The notes: generated by a model not told the origin, from the letters alone. Counted from the first letter of the stretch, positions 1-5,710 are shown. The stretch: DNA of 6,406 bases from Caryophanales bacterium UBA6448 (GCA_002439555.1 DJOC01000084.1:1-6406), one strand, 5' to 3'. Translations and numbers: made by a program.

Positions 1-218
1 CCTAATATAATTTTACTTTTTAAATGAATAAGTTCTGATGCCATAACTAAATACTCACTCTTATTATCTAAATCATTTTTATCAAGTGAGTTAATAAAGT
101 TGATGTATTCGTCAATTATTATCTTTAAATCTACTTCATATATGTCAAGTTCATGTTTCTTAACCATATGAAGAAGTAAATCTAAAGGTCCTGTAAAATC
201 TTTAATATTAAAATTCAT
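1..218 (-). CDS. scpA: ScpA, segregation and condensation protein A (N-terminal 72 residues, cut by window edge)
   Basis: ScpA is the kleisin subunit that bridges the SMC ATPase heads and, with ScpB, forms the bacterial condensin that compacts and segregates the nucleoid. The visible N-terminus carries the family signature FTGPLDLLLHMVKK (residues 8-21), then an acidic stretch with the conserved LDIYEVDL, and ends in EYLVMASELIHLKSKIIL, the helix pair typical of ScpA N-termini that binds the SMC neck. The rest lies beyond the left edge, where scpB would be expected. The ATG at 218 is preceded by a G-rich SD (GGGGG at 223-227) 4 nt away, unlike the A-rich SDs elsewhere here. It starts 11 nt after the stop of the upstream membrane-protein gene, so the two are almost certainly one transcript. 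Identification is from recognised family motifs and is firm despite truncation. Confidence 0.93.
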   Translation of the reverse strand, partial: MNFNIKDFTGPLDLLLHMVKKHELDIYEVDLKIIIDEYINFINSLDKNDLDNKSEYLVMASELIHLKSKIIL

Positions 219-229
219 AAATCCCCCGA

Positions 230-1165
230 CTAACTACAAGTAAAGAATTCAGCGGTCATTTCATAATTAATTTTAATTGGGCTTACCCCTTTACTATAGT
301 AATAAATATTATCTATTTGCGTATCACCAGCATTATAATCCATTGTTAATCTATATCTAAATCCATTAGTTATTTCAGTAACTGTCGCAGTAACACCTGA
401 CTTTCCTTCGAAAGATGCTGCTAAAGTACTATATTCATTAAATAAATTTGTATAATTTGCATTGTCATTTGTAACTATAATAGTATCTTCATATTTAAAT
501 AACTTATCATTTTCAAAGAAATATATAATTGACTGTCCACTATTATTTTTACAAGTCATCGCGGATTTATTTTCACTATCAACATCAAGACTAATTAAAT
601 CATAATCACTTTCCTCAAGCTTAGCAATATTATACTTTGTTGGTGTAATACTTAATTGATATGAAAAATTCTTATTAGACTTATTTGCAATTAATCCATT
701 TATTTTTACTACAGCAAGCTGTGTATTATTATCATCATACAATCTAATAAAATATAAATCATTTGTTAAATCAAGCTCTTTATCAACATTATTATTAACT
801 AAAAAACTTAATGTTCCAGCATCAAAACTAATATTTGTAAAAGTAACATCGCTTAAATTTACTTCATTATTTGTAAATGCATAAATAGTATTTTTACTAT
901 TATCGGTAACATTTGTTATGGTGTTAGTCCCATTTTCAGTATTATTTGAAGTGTTATTATTAGTTACGTAATTATTGGTAAATGCTTTATTATATAAATA
1001 ATCACGGTATGCTTTTTGAATATCAGGTAAGAAATAAATTACCACAATAAAAATAATAAACAAAAAAAGTGTACCAATCCAACCATATTTTTTTGTATCA
1101 GTTCTTCCTATTGTAACTGATTGTAAAGGATTTGCATCTATATTAACTTTTCTTCTTCTAGCCAA
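230..1165 (-). CDS. Single-pass membrane-anchored extracytoplasmic protein of unknown function (311 aa)
   Basis: I do not recognise this protein. Layout: a basic cytoplasmic N-terminus (ARRRK, then TKK at 24-26), one membrane segment at about 28-47, a short helix, an Asn/Thr-rich low-complexity linker at about 64-93, then two regions rich in beta-type sequence, about 94-200 and 203-311. Charge distribution predicts the bulk lies outside the cell. The only two cysteines are C205 and C310, bracketing the second region. Its pattern (short strands, FFENDKLFKYEDTI, then a helix and GVTATVTE..NGFRYRLTMDY) recalls small YehR/DUF1307-like lipoprotein domains, a weak resemblance only. The start is TTG: AGGAGG lies 7 nt upstream and the next in-frame ATG is codon 203. 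It leads the operon with scpA, from a promoter divergent to the tRNA. A role linked to chromosome segregation is only suggested by position. Confidence 0.85.
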   Translation of the reverse strand: MARRRKVNIDANPLQSVTIGRTDTKKYGWIGTLFLFIIFIVVIYFLPDIQKAYRDYLYNKAFTNNYVTNNNTSNNTENGTNTITNVTDNSKNTIYAFTNNEVNLSDVTFTNISFDAGTLSFLVNNNVDKELDLTNDLYFIRLYDDNNTQLAVVKINGLIANKSNKNFSYQLSITPTKYNIAKLEESDYDLISLDVDSENKSAMTCKNNSGQSIIYFFENDKLFKYEDTIIVTNDNANYTNLFNEYSTLAASFEGKSGVTATVTEITNGFRYRLTMDYNAGDTQIDNIYYYSKGVSPIKINYEMTAEFFTCS

Positions 1166-1172
1166 GTTATTC

Positions 1173-1178
1173 CCTCCT
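1173..1178 (-). promoter_or_regulatory. Shine-Dalgarno AGGAGG that decides the TTG start at 1165
   Basis: The minus strand reads AGGAGG followed by 7 nt and TTG. It is the strongest SD in the window and the reason for accepting a TTG start, since no ATG or GTG lies in frame at a usable distance. Confidence 0.85.
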
Positions 1179-1191
1179 ACTCTTCATAGTA

Positions 1192-1220
1192 ATTATACTA
1201 TATTTGTAAATATAAAACAA
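1192..1220 (-). promoter_or_regulatory. Promoter of the membrane protein-scpA operon
   Basis: On the minus strand TTGTTT (1220-1215), a 17-bp spacer and a perfect TATAAT (1197-1192) form a sigma-A-like promoter. The predicted transcription start is near 1185-1187, leaving a leader of only about 20 nt before the TTG start, just enough for the SD. The -35 is weak. It lies back to back with the tRNA promoter, the two -35 boxes being 8 bp apart. Confidence 0.7.
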
Positions 1221-1228
1221 GAAAAGTA

Positions 1229-1257
1229 TTGCACTTTGAAATATTTATTGTTATAAT
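1229..1257 (+). promoter_or_regulatory. Promoter of the tRNA-Met gene
   Basis: TTGCAC (1229-1234), a 17-bp spacer and TATAAT (1252-1257) predict a start at A1264, 24 nt before the mature tRNA 5' end. Near-consensus boxes with optimal spacing fit a highly expressed stable RNA. Confidence 0.8.
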
Positions 1258-1287
1258 ATATCTAGTTTTGTTGGAGCAAAACAATTT

Positions 1288-1364
1288 GGCGGGGTATATC
1301 AACTGGCTAGATAGTTCGGTTCATACCCGAAATGTTGGGGGTTCGAGTCCCTCCCCCGCTACCA
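1288..1364 (+). tRNA. tRNA-Met (anticodon CAT, elongator type)
   Basis: The 77-nt sequence folds as a complete cloverleaf. The acceptor GGCGGGG pairs with CCCCGCT, the first pair being G-U. The D stem is TATC/GATA around a loop with GG. The anticodon stem TTCGG/CCGAA encloses the loop TTCATAC with anticodon CAT. The variable loop is ATGTT, and the T stem GGGGG/CCCTC encloses TTCGAGT. Discriminator A and an encoded CCA end the gene. The anticodon stem lacks the three consecutive G-C pairs of the initiator (C29-G41 here), and the acceptor ends resemble Bacillus elongator tRNA-Met (GGCGG...CCGCTACCA, from memory). A tRNA-Ile2 needing lysidine at C34 shares the CAT anticodon and cannot be fully excluded. 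It is a single-gene unit with its own promoter and terminator. Confidence 0.95.
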
Positions 1365-1374
1365 AATAAATATT

Positions 1375-1400
1375 AATAGATAGAAATATCTATTTTTTTT
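1375..1400 (+). terminator. Intrinsic terminator of the tRNA gene
   Basis: AATAGATA (1375-1382) and TATCTATT (1387-1394) form a perfect 8-bp stem capped by a GAAA tetraloop and followed by six more T residues. It lies 10 nt after the CCA end. The stem is AT-rich, but the stable GNRA-type loop compensates. Confidence 0.75.
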
Positions 1401-1406
1401 AGAGGT

Positions 1407-1428
1407 GATTATTTAAAACTAAATAATC
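1407..1428. repeat. Perfect 9-bp palindrome with a 4-nt centre
   Basis: GATTATTTA (1407-1415) and TAAATAATC (1420-1428) are exact reverse complements around AAAC. Without a T tract it is not an evident terminator. Its outer part is echoed in inverted orientation at 1561-1577. Confidence 0.55.
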
Positions 1429-1586
1429 CAAGTTAATTGTATCACGTTTTTCTATAAACCCCAACGAACAAGTTAGAATAATTTTACTTAAATAATGAGA
1501 AAATAGTATTAAAAAGACTGGCAAGCATATTGCATAATAAAAATGATTAAAATTATATTTATTATTTAGTTAATCACAACCTTTAA

Positions 1587-1688
1587 GCTATTAGAAAGAA
1601 AAAAGGACTTACTCAAGCAAAATTTATAGAGCTTTGTAATCATAGTGAAGAATTTAAAACGAATATTGAATGCGTCACTTACTTTTAA
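1587..1688 (+). pseudogene. Fragment resembling the start of an XRE-type helix-turn-helix domain
   Basis: This 33-codon open stretch, preceded directly by an in-frame TAA and ended by TAA, reads AIRKKKGLTQAKFIEL followed by CNHSEEFKTNIECVTYF. The first part fits the opening helices of Cro/C1-type (XRE) DNA-binding domains, where IRxxxGLTQxxFxEL-like patterns are common; the second part does not obviously continue the fold. There is no ATG, GTG or TTG and no SD, so it is not expected to be translated as it stands. A hairpin resembling a terminator follows 2 nt after the stop, as if the end of a former gene survives. In such AT-rich DNA the similarity may be chance. Confidence 0.3.
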
Positions 1689-1690
1689 AA

Positions 1691-1716
1691 TTCAGATTTT
1701 TCTCTGAACATTTTTT
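1691..1716 (+). terminator. Terminator-like hairpin after the relic frame
   Basis: TTCAGA (1691-1696) and TCTGAA (1703-1708) form a 6-bp stem with a 6-nt loop, followed by CA and six T. The stem is short and the T tract slightly displaced, so efficiency would be modest. It sits just upstream of the rnj promoter and would insulate it from read-through. Confidence 0.4.
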
Positions 1717-1722
1717 CTTTTG

Positions 1723-1751
1723 TAGACAAAGTCAAAAATATATGATATAAT
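1723..1751 (+). promoter_or_regulatory. Promoter of the RNase J gene, with extended -10
   Basis: TAGACA (1723-1728, five of six consensus bases), 17 bp, then TATAAT (1746-1751) preceded by TGA, giving the extended -10 form TGnTATAAT. The predicted start is near G1758, giving a leader of about 41 nt. It is the strongest promoter of a protein gene in the window. Confidence 0.8.
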
Positions 1752-1798
1752 CTATTTGTTTTTGAAAAACTTTTAAAAAAAAGAAAGAAGGATTTTAT

Positions 1799-3472
1799 AT
1801 GAAAAATGAAATAGAGGAAACATCTATAGTTGCTTTAGGTGGCCTCGGAGAAGTTGGAAAAAACATGTATGTTATTACTCATAAAGACGAAATAATTATA
1901 ATAGATTGTGGAGTTCTTTTCCCCGAGGATGACTTACTTGGAATAGATTATGTAATACAAGATTATACATATCTTAAGCAAAACGAAAGTAAAATTAAAG
2001 CATTATTAATAACGCACGGACACGAAGATCATATCGGAGGAATTCCGTTTTTACTTCAAAGTGTAAATATTCCTGTTATTTATGCTCCAAAGATTGCAAC
2101 AGACTTAATTAATAAAAAACTTGATGAAAGAAATATTAATTATAAAAATATTGAACTTATTAACAAAGATTTAGTTTTAGAGTATAAATATTTTAAAATT
2201 GAATTTGTTAATACAACTCACTCAATACCAGATAGTTTTGCAATATGTATTCATACACCAAATGGAACAATTTTTGAAACTGGAGATTTTAAATTTGATT
2301 TAACTCCAATTGGTCCAATGGCAGATATTCATAAAATGGCTAAAATTGGTGCTGAAGGTGTAACATTACTTTTAAGTGATTCAACAAATGCCTTATCCGA
2401 AGGTTATTCAAAAAGTGAATCATCAGTTGATGGAACATTAAATGATATTATATCAAGACATCACGGAAGAGTTATAATTGCAACATTTGCCTCAAATATA
2501 TTTAGAATTAAACACATTGTTGAAACTTGTAAACAATATGGAAGAAAAATTATAGTCTTTGGTAGAAGTATGGAAAATGCAATTGAACTTGCAAGTAATA
2601 ATGGTCTTATCGAAGATAAAAGTATATTTATTGATGCATATCAAGCAAAAAGTTTAAAAAGAAATGAAGTTTGTATATTATGTACTGGTACTCAAGGAGA
2701 ACCTCTTGCGGCTTTATCAAGAATTGCCAATGGTGTTCATAAACAAATATCATTATTAAATGATGACCTAGTAATTTTCTCATCAAGTGCTATACCTGGT
2801 AATGCTAATAGTATAAATAAAATTATTAATAAACTTTATCTAAAAGGCGTAAGAGTATTTACAAATACAGAATTTAGTGATATTCATACATCAGGTCACG
2901 CTAAAGAAGAGGAACTTAAATGGATGCTTCGAATAATTAAACCAGCATATTTTATGCCAATGCACGGAGAATATAGAATGCTTAAAAAACACGCTGAAAT
3001 TGCCAAAATGTGTGATGTTGAAAACTCTATAATCTGCGAAAATGGTAATGTTGTTAAAATGCTTAATGGTAAAGTATATAAAGATGGTAATGTGGTATCC
3101 GGAGATGTTTATGTTGATGGTTCAAGAGTTGGCGATGTAGGGTCTGTCGTTATAAAAGATAGAAAACTTATGAGTCACGATGGAATTTTAATTACAATTT
3201 TAAATATAAACACTTTAACAAGAAAACTTTTAATTAAACCAAATGTTACTGCTCGTGGATTTGTTACAATAAATGAAAACATTGAACTAATTAATAAAAT
3301 TGAAAATAAAATTTCTGATATTACAAATAACTATTTAGCAAAATCAATTTATAGTTATACTGATTTAAAAAATCAAATCATTTTAGAGGTTCTTCCATAC
3401 ATTAATGAACTTACAGGAAGAAGGCCAATTATATTACCTGTAATTATGGAAGTTAATCAATCTATATATTAA
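1799..3472 (+). CDS. rnj: Ribonuclease J (metallo-beta-lactamase/beta-CASP family)
   Basis: RNase J degrades RNA 5'-to-3' from monophosphorylated ends and also cuts internally; it is central to mRNA turnover and rRNA maturation in Bacillota. At 557 aa it has full family length (Bacillus RNase J1 is about 555). Visible order: metallo-beta-lactamase core with the metal motif HGHEDH (H73, H75, D77, H78), H141 in TTHSIPDS, D163 in TGDFKFD and SDSTNA at 193-198; the inserted beta-CASP domain around 220-350 with TGTQGEP at 296-302; then SGHA (H367) and PMHGE (H389) completing the site; and a C-terminal region from about 450 with the usual helical/beta end. All metal ligands I can place are present, so it should be active, more J1-like than the weakly active J2. 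ATG at 1799 has GAAGGA 6 nt upstream. It is monocistronic, convergent with the rny unit. Confidence 0.96.
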   Translation: MKNEIEETSIVALGGLGEVGKNMYVITHKDEIIIIDCGVLFPEDDLLGIDYVIQDYTYLKQNESKIKALLITHGHEDHIGGIPFLLQSVNIPVIYAPKIATDLINKKLDERNINYKNIELINKDLVLEYKYFKIEFVNTTHSIPDSFAICIHTPNGTIFETGDFKFDLTPIGPMADIHKMAKIGAEGVTLLLSDSTNALSEGYSKSESSVDGTLNDIISRHHGRVIIATFASNIFRIKHIVETCKQYGRKIIVFGRSMENAIELASNNGLIEDKSIFIDAYQAKSLKRNEVCILCTGTQGEPLAALSRIANGVHKQISLLNDDLVIFSSSAIPGNANSINKIINKLYLKGVRVFTNTEFSDIHTSGHAKEEELKWMLRIIKPAYFMPMHGEYRMLKKHAEIAKMCDVENSIICENGNVVKMLNGKVYKDGNVVSGDVYVDGSRVGDVGSVVIKDRKLMSHDGILITILNINTLTRKLLIKPNVTARGFVTINENIELINKIENKISDITNNYLAKSIYSYTDLKNQIILEVLPYINELTGRRPIILPVIMEVNQSIY

Positions 3473-3504
3473 AAAAACTGCAATAATCATATTGCAATTT
3501 TTTT
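3471..3504. terminator. Bidirectional terminator between rnj and the JAMM gene
   Basis: TGCAATA (3479-3485) and TATTGCA (3490-3496) form a perfect 7-bp stem with loop ATCA, flanked by seven A (3471-3477) on the left and seven T (3498-3504) on the right. It therefore works for rnj on the plus strand and for the rny-JAMM unit on the minus strand. It overlaps the stop codons of both genes. Confidence 0.85.
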
Positions 3505-4012
3505 ATAGGCATTTTTCTAATTGTTCATTTTGACTATAGAATCTATCAAATGTTAAATACTTTGCTCCATCTTTTATTAGCACCTGAGGTTTTTGTACCT
3601 CTTTATTTTTAAAAACTGTTTCACAGTTTAAAGTAAAATACTTCGGACTAAATATCATACAAAGTTTATCACTTGCCCAATGTTTTTCTAATACATTTCT
3701 GTCTATTTTGGAAAATGAACTAGGGTATTGTCCGTGTGAATGATAACAGCCAATTACATCGAGGTTTTTAGATTTAGCAAAATTTAATGCTCTAGATTCA
3801 TAAAAAAGAGGAAACATAAATTCATTTTCTGAACCCACTAAATCTTTTTCATAATACATTTGAGTAACATAAAAATATTTAAGGCCATCTTTTTCTACCA
3901 TACTTCCTAAAAGATAACCACCACATTCGTGAAATTCATCAATAAATGCGTGATTTATAATAGCGTCAGATACATTTAAATTCATAATAACAATTGACTT
4001 TTGTGTTTCCAT
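3503..4012 (-). CDS. Stand-alone JAMM/MPN (Prok-JAB type) zinc metallopeptidase-like protein
   Basis: The 169-aa protein has a complete JAMM signature. E29 lies in ECGGYLLG, matching the ExxGxLxG-like catalytic Glu strand. HSH (H91, H93) is followed by seven residues, S101, two residues and D104, exactly the H-S-H-x7-S-x2-D zinc motif. The hydrophobic strand NLDVIGCY precedes it, as in the family. Known members cut isopeptide or peptide bonds next to ubiquitin-like proteins, or act on small amide substrates. Unlike RadC there is no helix-hairpin-helix domain; there is no signal peptide or membrane segment, so it should be cytosolic. ATG at 4012 has AAAGGA closely upstream. It starts 26 nt after the rny stop and probably shares its transcript. 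No ubiquitin-like, E1 or E2 gene is in the window, so its substrate is unknown. The family call is firm; function is open. Confidence 0.85.
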   Translation of the reverse strand: METQKSIVIMNLNVSDAIINHAFIDEFHECGGYLLGSMVEKDGLKYFYVTQMYYEKDLVGSENEFMFPLFYESRALNFAKSKNLDVIGCYHSHGQYPSSFSKIDRNVLEKHWASDKLCMIFSPKYFTLNCETVFKNKEVQKPQVLIKDGAKYLTFDRFYSQNEQLEKCL

Positions 4013-4023
4013 AAATTCCTTTC

Positions 4024-4055
4024 AAAAAGAAGAAGTAATTATTTTGCTTCTTCTT
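4024..4055 (-). promoter_or_regulatory. Intercistronic hairpin between rny and the JAMM gene (partial terminator or processing site)
   Basis: On the minus strand AAGAAGAAG (4055-4047), an 11-nt loop and CTTCTTCTT (4035-4027) form a 9-bp stem that takes in the last sense codons and the stop of rny (loop), followed by three more T, then the SD of the JAMM gene. It could attenuate transcription, protect the 3' end of rny, or be a by-product of a GAA-rich C-terminus. The T tract is short, so read-through is expected. Confidence 0.45.
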
Positions 4056-5592
4056 GTGCTCTTGTTTCTCTGATAACAGTAATTTTAATTGTACCAGGAT
4101 ATTGCATTTCTTTTTCAATTCTTTCTTTCATATCTCTAGCAATTTTAAAACTTGTTAAGTCATCAACTTCGTTAGGTTTAACCATAACTCTAACTTCTCT
4201 TCCGGCCTGCATTGCATAAGTTTTTTCAACTCCCTCGAAAGAGTTTCCGATACTTTCTAATTGTTCAAGTCTCTTAATGTAATTTTCAACTGAATCATTT
4301 CTTGCACCAGGTCTTGCAGCACTTAAGGTATCCGCTACAGCGACAAGATTTGCAATTACCGTTTTTGCTTCTTTAGCACCGTGATGTGAAATAATTGCAT
4401 CAAGTACAGTCTCATTTTCGTGATATTTTTTAGCAATATCATAACCAATTTCAACGTGAGAGCCTTCAACTTCGAAATCTATTGCTTTACCAATATCGTG
4501 TAAAAGTCCTGCTCTTTTTGCAAGTGAAATGTTTTCACCAAGTTCTGATGCCATAAGGCCACATAAATTGGCAACCTCAATTGAGTGTTTTAAAGCATTT
4601 TGTCCATAACTTGTACGATAATTTAATTTACCAATTAAATGTAAAAGTTCTGGATCCATTCTAGTAAGACCAAGTTCATTCATTGTCTTATTACCAAGTT
4701 CAGTAATCTTACTATCAATATCTCTTACAGTTTTATCATATACTTCCTCGATTCTTGCAGGATGTATACGACCATCTTTAATAAGGGTTTCAATAGTAAT
4801 TTTAGCAATCTCTCTACGAAGTGGATCAAAAGATGATATTACAATTGCCTCCGGAGTATCATCAATTATTAAATCAACTCCTGTAATTGATTCAATAGTA
4901 CGAATATTTCTTCCTTCACGGCCAATTAAACGACCCTTCATTTCATCATTAGGAAGCTCAATTGTACTAACTGTCTGAAGACCTACAACATCATCAGCAT
5001 ATCTTTCCATTGAACCAACAATCAATTGTTTTGCTTTTTCATTTGCCTCAAGTTTTGCTTTAGCAGTTTCTTCGGAAATATACTGTGCAATTTCCTTACT
5101 CATATCAGCCTCAACTCTTGACATAATTTGTTTTCTAGCATTATCTTTACTTAAGCCAGATATTTTTTCTAATTTTTCTATTTCCTCTTTTAAAAGAGTA
5201 TCCATTTTATCCTCTTTTTCTTGGATAGTTTGATTTCTTAAATTTAGAGAATTTTCTTTTGCATCTAAAGACGAATCTCTTTTCTGAAGCATTTCTTCTC
5301 TTTTATCAAGATTATTTTCTCTACTAATTAAACGATTTTCAGTTTCTTTAAGTTCAGCTTTTTTTTCTTTTATTTCAGCATCTGTTTGTTGTTTTAATTT
5401 AAAACTTTCTTCTTTAAGTTCCAAAAGGGCATCTCTTTTTTGTTTGTCTGCCTCTTTTTTTGCTTCTTCAATTAGTTTAATAGCTTTATTAGTGCGTTTT
5501 TTATTTATAACAAAGAATATTACAAATACTAAAGCACCACCAATTATTAATCCAATAATTAGAGTTAAAATGGAAGTTGTAGTTAATTCCAT
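4039..5592 (-). CDS. rny: Ribonuclease Y (membrane-anchored endoribonuclease, KH-HD)
   Basis: RNase Y initiates decay of many mRNAs in Bacillota by single-strand endonucleolytic cuts. The 517-aa protein (Bacillus 520) has all parts in order: an N-terminal membrane anchor at about 7-29; a long charged coiled coil to about 200, with repeated E/K/R/L heptads; a KH RNA-binding domain with RLIGREGRNIR (221-231); an HD domain with H336, the pair H365-D366 in LLHDIGKA, SHHG (402-405) and D421; and the C-terminal domain ending near 517. Catalytic residues are intact. I place the start at ATG 5592: AGGA lies 5 nt upstream, whereas the in-frame GTG four codons earlier (5604) sits too close to its possible SD. 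It leads a two-gene unit with the JAMM gene, from the promoter at 5644-5672. Confidence 0.96.
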   Translation of the reverse strand: MELTTTSILTLIIGLIIGGALVFVIFFVINKKRTNKAIKLIEEAKKEADKQKRDALLELKEESFKLKQQTDAEIKEKKAELKETENRLISRENNLDKREEMLQKRDSSLDAKENSLNLRNQTIQEKEDKMDTLLKEEIEKLEKISGLSKDNARKQIMSRVEADMSKEIAQYISEETAKAKLEANEKAKQLIVGSMERYADDVVGLQTVSTIELPNDEMKGRLIGREGRNIRTIESITGVDLIIDDTPEAIVISSFDPLRREIAKITIETLIKDGRIHPARIEEVYDKTVRDIDSKITELGNKTMNELGLTRMDPELLHLIGKLNYRTSYGQNALKHSIEVANLCGLMASELGENISLAKRAGLLHDIGKAIDFEVEGSHVEIGYDIAKKYHENETVLDAIISHHGAKEAKTVIANLVAVADTLSAARPGARNDSVENYIKRLEQLESIGNSFEGVEKTYAMQAGREVRVMVKPNEVDDLTSFKIARDMKERIEKEMQYPGTIKITVIRETRAQEEAK

Positions 5593-5643
5593 TTTAATCC
5601 TCACTTTCCTTTTATATAGAATTTTTTTAATTCCTACAATTTA

Positions 5644-5672
5644 ATTATATATTTTTTTTCAAACTTAATCAA
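5644..5672 (-). promoter_or_regulatory. Promoter of rny
   Basis: On the minus strand TTGATT (5672-5667), a 17-bp spacer containing a run of eight A, and TATAAT (5649-5644). The predicted start is near 5637, leaving a leader of about 45 nt that contains a small hairpin (GAATT/AATTC, 5619-5633). Confidence 0.75.
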
Positions 5673-5675
5673 TAG

Positions 5676-5710
5676 AAAAATAATATAGGTTTACAAAATT
5701 ACCTATATTA
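5676..5710 (-). terminator. Intrinsic terminator of the hemolysin III family gene
   Basis: On the minus strand TAATATAGGT (5710-5701) pairs perfectly with ACCTATATTA (5690-5681) across a 10-nt loop, and is followed by five T (5680-5676). The stop codon of the gene (5703-5705) lies inside the stem. It separates this gene from the rny promoter that follows directly. Confidence 0.8.

Larger units (their letters stand above)
1401..1798. other. 398-bp stretch without an intact gene; probable relic region plus the rnj leader
   Basis: Both strands were read; no frame longer than about 35 codons with a start and SD was found. The left part holds a perfect 9-bp palindrome (1407-1415/1420-1428) and a related inverted copy at 1561-1577. 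The middle holds a frame with XRE-like sequence (1587-1688) and a terminator-like hairpin (1691-1716). The right part holds the rnj promoter and leader. Small frames on either strand have no SD. The stretch is best explained as decayed DNA, perhaps of an insertion beside the tRNA. Confidence 0.6.

Noticed and set aside
30..46. 17-bp direct repeat shared with 4540-4556
   Set aside because: Both copies lie in coding sequence, in scpA and rny, and encode the same M-A-S-E-L residues in unrelated proteins; chance agreement of codons in a biased genome is enough.
1288..1364. Initiator tRNA-fMet
   Set aside because: The anticodon stem is TTCGG/CCGAA rather than one with three consecutive G-C pairs, and the acceptor does not show the initiator-type unpaired first base.
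1340..1364. Phage-type attachment duplication of the tRNA 3' end
   Set aside because: No second copy of the tRNA 3' sequence was found in the downstream 400 bp or elsewhere in the window.
1493..1535. Short hydrophobic minus-strand peptide (MLASLFNTIFSLFK) resembling a type I toxin
   Set aside because: There is no SD, no convincing promoter and only 14 codons; such frames are common by chance in AT-rich DNA.
1572..1650. 25-codon minus-strand frame opposite the XRE-like fragment
   Set aside because: No SD and no recognisable composition; overlaps the more plausible plus-strand frame.
4001..4219. 72-codon plus-strand open frame
   Set aside because: It runs antisense across the end of rny and the start of the JAMM gene, both of which have clear family motifs; it has no SD and its hydrophobic composition is that of an antisense shadow.
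5593..5604. Four-codon longer rny starting at GTG
   Set aside because: The only SD for this GTG would be 2-3 nt away, while ATG at 5592 has AGGA at 5 nt and gives the usual RNase Y N-terminus.
5444..5644. 66-codon plus-strand open frame
   Set aside because: It is antisense to the rny membrane anchor, leader and promoter, with no SD or recognisable sequence.
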